Below the pieces are notes generated by a model. The model was not told the origin of the DNA. It was given only the letters and a program-made list of their open reading frames with translations, and ran no database searches. Positions 59,508 to 64,000 of a stretch of 64,000 bases of DNA are shown here, piece by piece. The translations under genes and the position numbers were made by a program. Position 1 is the stretch's first letter; the number at the start of each line of letters is the position of its first letter. The stretch comes from Neelides folsomi. Its lineage: Eukaryota > Arthropoda > Collembola > Neelipleona > Neelidae. Location of the stretch: the NCBI GenBank assembly GCA_034687125.1, contig JAQGBZ010000014.1:124001-188000 (forward strand), read 5' to 3'.

Positions 59508-62500
59508 TCAATCGATCCCCTTCCCATTGGCACCCCGCCACACACACACGATGGCAATGAGGAGACAGAGGAGGAGGACAAGGGCGAGGAGAAGCCACAA
59601 GTGGCTTCGTCCGCAATCCGTCTCATCGAAGCCTCCCGGGCAGTCTGGGATCGAGTCGCAGAAGAGGGCGGGGTCGATGCAGGCGAATCCCGGACATACC
59701 CGGCAGTTCCCAATGTCGGTGCGGGCGATCTCAAGGAAGTGGACGACGAGACTGCTCTGGCCTGAATATTGAACGATGAAGTAGTCGCGGGAATATGTCT
59801 CGTTCGCCCAATTGGCAGAGTACAGTTCCGGTCGGCACTCTTTTTCCTCCTTTCCATACACACGAAGGTTTGCACAAGATGGGATTCGGAGATGGAGATA
59901 ATTCTCTTCTCGCTTCGGGGACACCAGGAAAACACTCGAGCACTCATTGAGGGTGAGATGGCCGGAGCCGACAGCTTTTTGTGGCCCACATGTATCCCGT
60001 GTATCCTCCGTTGTATACCTGAAATATATTTAAACATAAAATTCATATAATATATTTTAAAAGCATTTTAAAATAATAATAAATTCCCATGTCTTATAGG
60101 TATGCTTCTCAGGTTGAAATGACCATTTTACTTAAATTCAAAGGAAAGGGATTTTAATTTATAAGAGAAAAGGCCGGATGTGGTAAAATATTTAAAGAGT
60201 GAAAAGTTTTATAATACTTTTATAGAAAAATAAGAGCGAGTTTATGGTTGTTACCTCCCAGTAAACCACGGTGAGTCTTCTATTATTATCTCTACACGAT
60301 CGATGGAGTCGAACTTGTAGTTTCTGGAGACGGAGCGAAGGTAGCGGGTTCCGAGAACGTACTCGTAAATTCGCATAGGTTTGCTCCTACAATCATTTCC
60401 ATAATTTTACCATATTGAACCATGTATCTAGTCCATTTCTATTCATGCTGTGCGGAAACATATTTCCCCTGATTTCAAAATTGTATCATAAATAGCGGAT
60501 GGGGTTTCAAAACGAAATTGTGATTCGAGCGAGGTCTGAATCCACAATGACAATCCCTCCATCAAGCGTATCATACAACTCATAGATCTCATAGAGATTA
60601 AGTGCGAGAGGTAGCGGAGTGCTAATCTTAAACTACATAATTTGGTCGTGAATTATTGAGCGGAATATGCGGAATATCTCCGGAATGTTTAGGTCCCGCG
60701 TGTGGCTGGAAACGCAGGAGGGTTCTATTTCATAATTACCATATTACTTGGAGAATATTAAAGGAGGCGTATAATCTCCTTCTTCCCCACCTTGGATCAT
60801 CGGAGGGAGAGTGGGAAAGTAAGTTTAAGGAGCGGATCTTTTGGGAAAGTGGGAGCGAAAAGGAGTTTATTATTATTATGCATTATTCTGTAACATGGGG
60901 GTGTCGAGGCTCGTTTGGCTATTAGGCAGCTCACAGACTCAAAATTCTTATGATGTTCCATACCCCACGAAGTCGTTAACTTCAATGCGTCCTTTGTAGA
61001 GGAAAGTGAAATTACACTGGCGTCTGTAGGGATTCCTCGGCGCAATGAAACTGGAAGACGAAGTGAAAGTTTCCCAACATTCCCGACCACGAATGAATTC
61101 AAACCCGATCCTGTGAAGGATAATCAACCCATTATTTAAACCTTTTCTACCCGGGCATTATAGGGACAAGAACCGATGGCAGTGAAAGGAACAAGAGAAG
61201 AAGGGAAGACAGGAAGGTATAGGATTTATTATAATGGCATTTGAAGGAATAAGGTAAGACTGAAGAAGGGAGAATAAGGGAAGTGTTATTAAAGGCTTTT
61301 GATAAGGGAATGTATTGATTGAATTTTCTATTGAGTCTTACGAGTATTGGAAAGGAGTGATGACAGTGTTGAGTTGGAGTCTGAAGCTGAGGACTGCTTG
61401 TGTCTCGAGGAGATAACTTTCTCTCTCGTTGCATTCTCTCGCCGAAAATCCGAATTTAAGCTTATGTTCACATATCTTATAGGTTGAGTTATAGCAGAGC
61501 CGGGCCACTGTCTTGTTCCCTGATACACACATCAAATTCATCTCTGTTCCATTAAAATCTCATAGAAGAGTAAACGGATTTCATTATAGCCCCAACCACG
61601 TACAAGCACACATCAAAGGCGAGAGTGTTATTGATATTTTAAGAGGCAGCTGTGTCTAACCACAACACAGATTCCCTTATCACAGAGAATGTTAATTGCA
61701 TTAAATTCTGTAAATTATGAACGCGAGGGTTCGTCAAACACTTCCAAGACCTCATTAATGTGCTCGAACATGCAAAATCTGAATTTTACGATCTTTATCT
61801 CATAATCTGCCAAGACAGTAAAAAGGGGCCAAAAACCAAAGTTTATGTTATTCGATCGATGAAAAATTCATTAAAAATGAATTAGATCCGGGGTTTAAAT
61901 TGCATATTAAAAAGCGCTGAGAGCATCATTCCATTCATTATGAAGTGCCGAGGATTAAGGACAGAATTAAGCTGGGGATTAAATTAGAGGAAGCTCAAAA
62001 TTAAGTAAGCTTCAAGAATGTGGTTGAATTACCTTCGCTCAAGTCCAAATAGCTGGAATCACAGTCGGACTCATCAATGAAAAACTTGTATATTTGGATT
62101 TTGAGGATTTCCTCGGGTCCAGACCCGGTGAACTCCACAGAACAAGTGGTGTTGGGTGGGAGGGTGTATCGCGGCGACTGCAGAAGCCCTGACCGTCTCT
62201 TCAAACTCGATATCTTTTCATTGCACGTAAAGTCGTTGGGCTCAACCTCGCCAATTTTGATCTCGAAGGGCTGGAAGATTGGGGGCGTTTATGGACCATT
62301 CCGAATAAAAAATAGCCATTCCGAACAGATTATAAAAATATCCATTGCAAAGGGATTAAAAAATAAAAAAAAAGATCCCGTGTCTGTTCCACACTGCTCT
62401 TATGCGGAATAAATATACCGTGGTATAAATAAGTATGAGTATCTAAAGACCAGACATGGTCGTAATTTGGTCATAATGATAAGAGCATTGCGTGAGAATG

Positions 62501-63686
62501 AGTTCTTTTGGGACTTTACCTCTCCTCGCCCATTGCCGCTCCAGAATTCCACAAGGAGTTCGCCGCCGCTCCCCACGACAGGATTTGCCAAGACGACGTC
62601 ATTCTCGACACGAACAAGGAGCTTGTCCATGATGGTATATCCATCGTATACGCTCAGGTAGCTCTCTTCCCGGAACCGACCCGGGATCAGAAGGGAGATG
62701 AGCTTTGAGCTCTTGATGGCATAATAACAAGTGACATTGGCTGGGAACGACCCTGGGTAGTTTGGGCTTTCCAGGACACATCCCGGGCAGTCATTGTAGG
62801 TGAAGGAGCAATAGGTGGATGGGAGGAGAATCCCTTTGTTCACCTGTCTCGTCTTTTTGAGGAACTTATAGCTGATCTCGAGATCGTAGGAGGAGTTGAG
62901 GTTCAATCGGACCTCGTTGCTGTTTGAGAAGTAGATGAAAGGGGTGAGGAACGTGTGCTGGGAAGTTTCCGTAAGGAGGACTTTCGTTTCGTGGGTCGAG
63001 CTCGTCCGGATCTTATCAAATATTTAAACTCATTACTCAATTACTCACAAATTAATGAACTTAATAGCGTGCATCGAACACTAAAACGTTTTTATAACTG
63101 AAGGCATCGTAAATAAACTTTTCCTCCAACTTGGCTCAACATTAACATGAAGTCCGAGAAGAGTTTGAGATAATTAAATGATCTAAAAGATAATGAAGAT
63201 GCTTTCATTAACGAGGTGATGACTAAATGAATCCTAACTTTTTTGACGCTAATGAATTGGGCAAAGAAAAGTTTTCCTAAAGAGCTTAAATCCGCTGACT
63301 AAATGGAAGAAAGTTGGGGAAAGGGGAAACAGGGGTAATTTTGATACCTGGATGATCTCGTCGCTGGCAGTGCCAAGAAAGACGATTTGACATTCGTTGA
63401 ATTGATGAAGGCTTAATGTGTATGAAGCACCGATTTCCCCTCGGTAAGTTCGATTGCACTCTGGAAAATTCGAAATTCGGTATTCGGGAATTTAAGAGAA
63501 AGTGAGGGGCGACTTACGAGAACAAGACCGCGGTTCGTCCGACCCATCGCTGCAGTCGCTAATGGAGTTACAATATTTGTCCTGGGTGATGCAGCGTTTA
63601 TTGGTGCAGGTGAATTCGGTCAATTTGCATCCATTGACATTAAAAATAAGGGGAATTGATGAGAGGAGAAAAAACGAGAGGATCAT
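59508..63686 (-). CDS. LDLa/CUB-domain type I membrane protein (Culd-like)
   Basis: Eight exons (63686–63518, 63460–63348, 63011–62520, 62270–62033, 61543–61342, 61110–60964, 60386–60255, 60018–59508) sum to 667 residues. After a signal peptide (LSFFLLSSIPLIFNVNG) there is an LDLa repeat (FTCTNKRCITQDKYC...CSDGSDE). Then come two to four CUB-like modules, the clearest at CVLESPNYPGSFPANVTC and LLQSPRYTLPPNTTC. A second LDLa (CIDPALFCDSIPDCPGGFDETDC) precedes one membrane span (LWLLLALVLLLCLLIAIVC). The tail is just RGANGKGID. The layout resembles Drosophila Culd, a CUB and LDLa protein of photoreceptor endocytosis, but orthology is inferred from domain order only. In the next frame an open stretch continues past the stop (to 59345), so the true tail may be longer. 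Confidence 0.8.
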
Positions 63687-63784
63687 TTTGTGGGGACGAG
63701 GGGAGTGTGAGAGAAAATCAATGGGATCTGGAAACGGAGCGGAGGAAGCGCAGGCGTGTCTCCCGGCTTTGCATCTTAATCAAA

Positions 63785-63804
63785 ATGATGATGATGATGA
63801 TGAT
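63785..63804. repeat. ATG trinucleotide microsatellite
   Basis: Six to seven tandem ATG units, in the spacer upstream of the LDLa/CUB gene. Confidence 0.8.
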
Positions 63805-63845
63805 CGCAAAAATGAGAAAAATAAGAATTGATCAACTACGCCAAT

Positions 63846-63851
63846 TTTATT
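63846..63851 (-). terminator. poly(A) signal of the partial gene at the window end
   Basis: AATAAA on the minus strand, about 10 bp beyond the stop at 63861–63863. It supports a real gene end here. Confidence 0.65.
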
Positions 63852-63860
63852 ACAAGTATT

Positions 63861-64000
63861 TTAGTCTCCCACATTAACTATGTCCAATTTAGGGCAGGTC
63901 TCGAGATCGATGGTGATTCCTGAAATGCCGGAATCTCCCGAAGACTTTCTCCTCCATGGCTCTCCGTTTCTCACGACTAGAAATATCTCCTTCTCTTCAG
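63861..64000 (-). CDS. C-terminal end of an unrecognised gene (partial)
   Basis: The minus strand from the window edge reads 45 residues: EEKEIFLVVRNGEPWRRKS, then SGDSGISGITIDLETC and PKLDIVNVGD, and a TAA. The composition is not AT-noise, and a poly(A) signal follows ten bases later, so I take it as the last exon of a gene running in from the right. I do not recognise the product. A splice border inside this stretch cannot be excluded. Confidence 0.5.
   Translation of the reverse strand, partial: EEKEIFLVVRNGEPWRRKSSGDSGISGITIDLETCPKLDIVNVGD

Larger units (their letters stand above)
63687..63860. other. very short spacer between same-strand genes
   Basis: 174 bp between the stop of the upstream minus-strand gene and the ATG of the LDLa/CUB gene. 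It holds a poly(A) signal (63846–63851), an ATG/GAT microsatellite (63785–63804) and, just before the ATG, a YAG acceptor-like site (tttccag) on the minus strand. Confidence 0.6.

Noticed and set aside
59345-60046. 233-residue minus-strand frame over the last LDLa/CUB exon
   Set aside because: Most of it is out of frame with the LDLa and membrane span; only its last part is kept as a finding.
1-64000. tRNA, rRNA, CRISPR arrays, bacterial operons or prophage
   Set aside because: None seen by eye; the window is spliced animal DNA. A covariance-model scan would be needed to exclude tRNAs or small RNAs properly.

Overview
This is nuclear DNA from an animal, and most likely an arthropod. The genes are split by short AT-rich GT–AG introns (mostly 50–250 bp). 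The products are metazoan, and several are arthropod-flavoured: two White/Scarlet-type ABCG transporters, doubletime-type CK1, insomniac-type KCTD, a Methuselah-type receptor and a Gly/Tyr-rich secreted protein. A patch of TTAGG repeats (the arthropod telomere motif) lies at 35.8 kb. I cannot name the species from sequence alone. I rebuilt the exon chains by hand; every complete model sums to an open frame with an in-frame stop, but splice sites and UTRs are not RNA-verified.

Layout: 1–299 is the last exon of methylmalonyl-CoA mutase. 1806–11135 holds two tandem ABCG half-transporters. 11599–12666 (−) is TIPIN with a 9-residue repeat tail. 13408–18793 is lethal(2) giant larvae, with two adjacent GC–AG introns. 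20505–24615 (−) is a LENG8/SAC3-domain protein. 27925–30548 is CK1 delta/epsilon (doubletime). 30.5–38.8 kb is a gene-poor repeat island: a decayed Tc3-like transposon with terminal inverted repeats, an orphan THAP exon, an 83-bp repeat family, a 63-bp tandem array, TTAGG blocks and a mariner-type fragment. 38798–41399 is a Methuselah-like GPCR with a somatomedin-B-like head. 43161–45313 (−) is a cystathionine gamma-lyase family enzyme. 46462–47150 is a small complex I B9/NDUFA3-like protein. 47671–49761 (−) is a secreted Gly/Tyr-rich protein built from phase-1 modular exons. 50944–51597 is FoxJ1. 52298–53574 (−) is NudE, head-to-head with LAMTOR2 (53802–54801). 55178–56494 (−) is KCTD2/5/17 (insomniac), head-to-head with eIF3L (56594–59348). 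59508–63686 (−) is an LDLa/CUB membrane protein, tail-to-tail with eIF3L. 63861–64000 (−) is the C-terminal end of an unrecognised gene.

The genes do not form one pathway. The density from 43 to 64 kb is notable: two divergent pairs share 99- and 227-bp promoters, one convergent pair has overlapping 3' ends, and one same-strand pair has only 174 bp between coding regions. The least ordinary items are the TIPIN repeat tail, the consecutive GC–AG introns in lgl, the modular Gly/Tyr protein with a cysteine head, and the repeat island.
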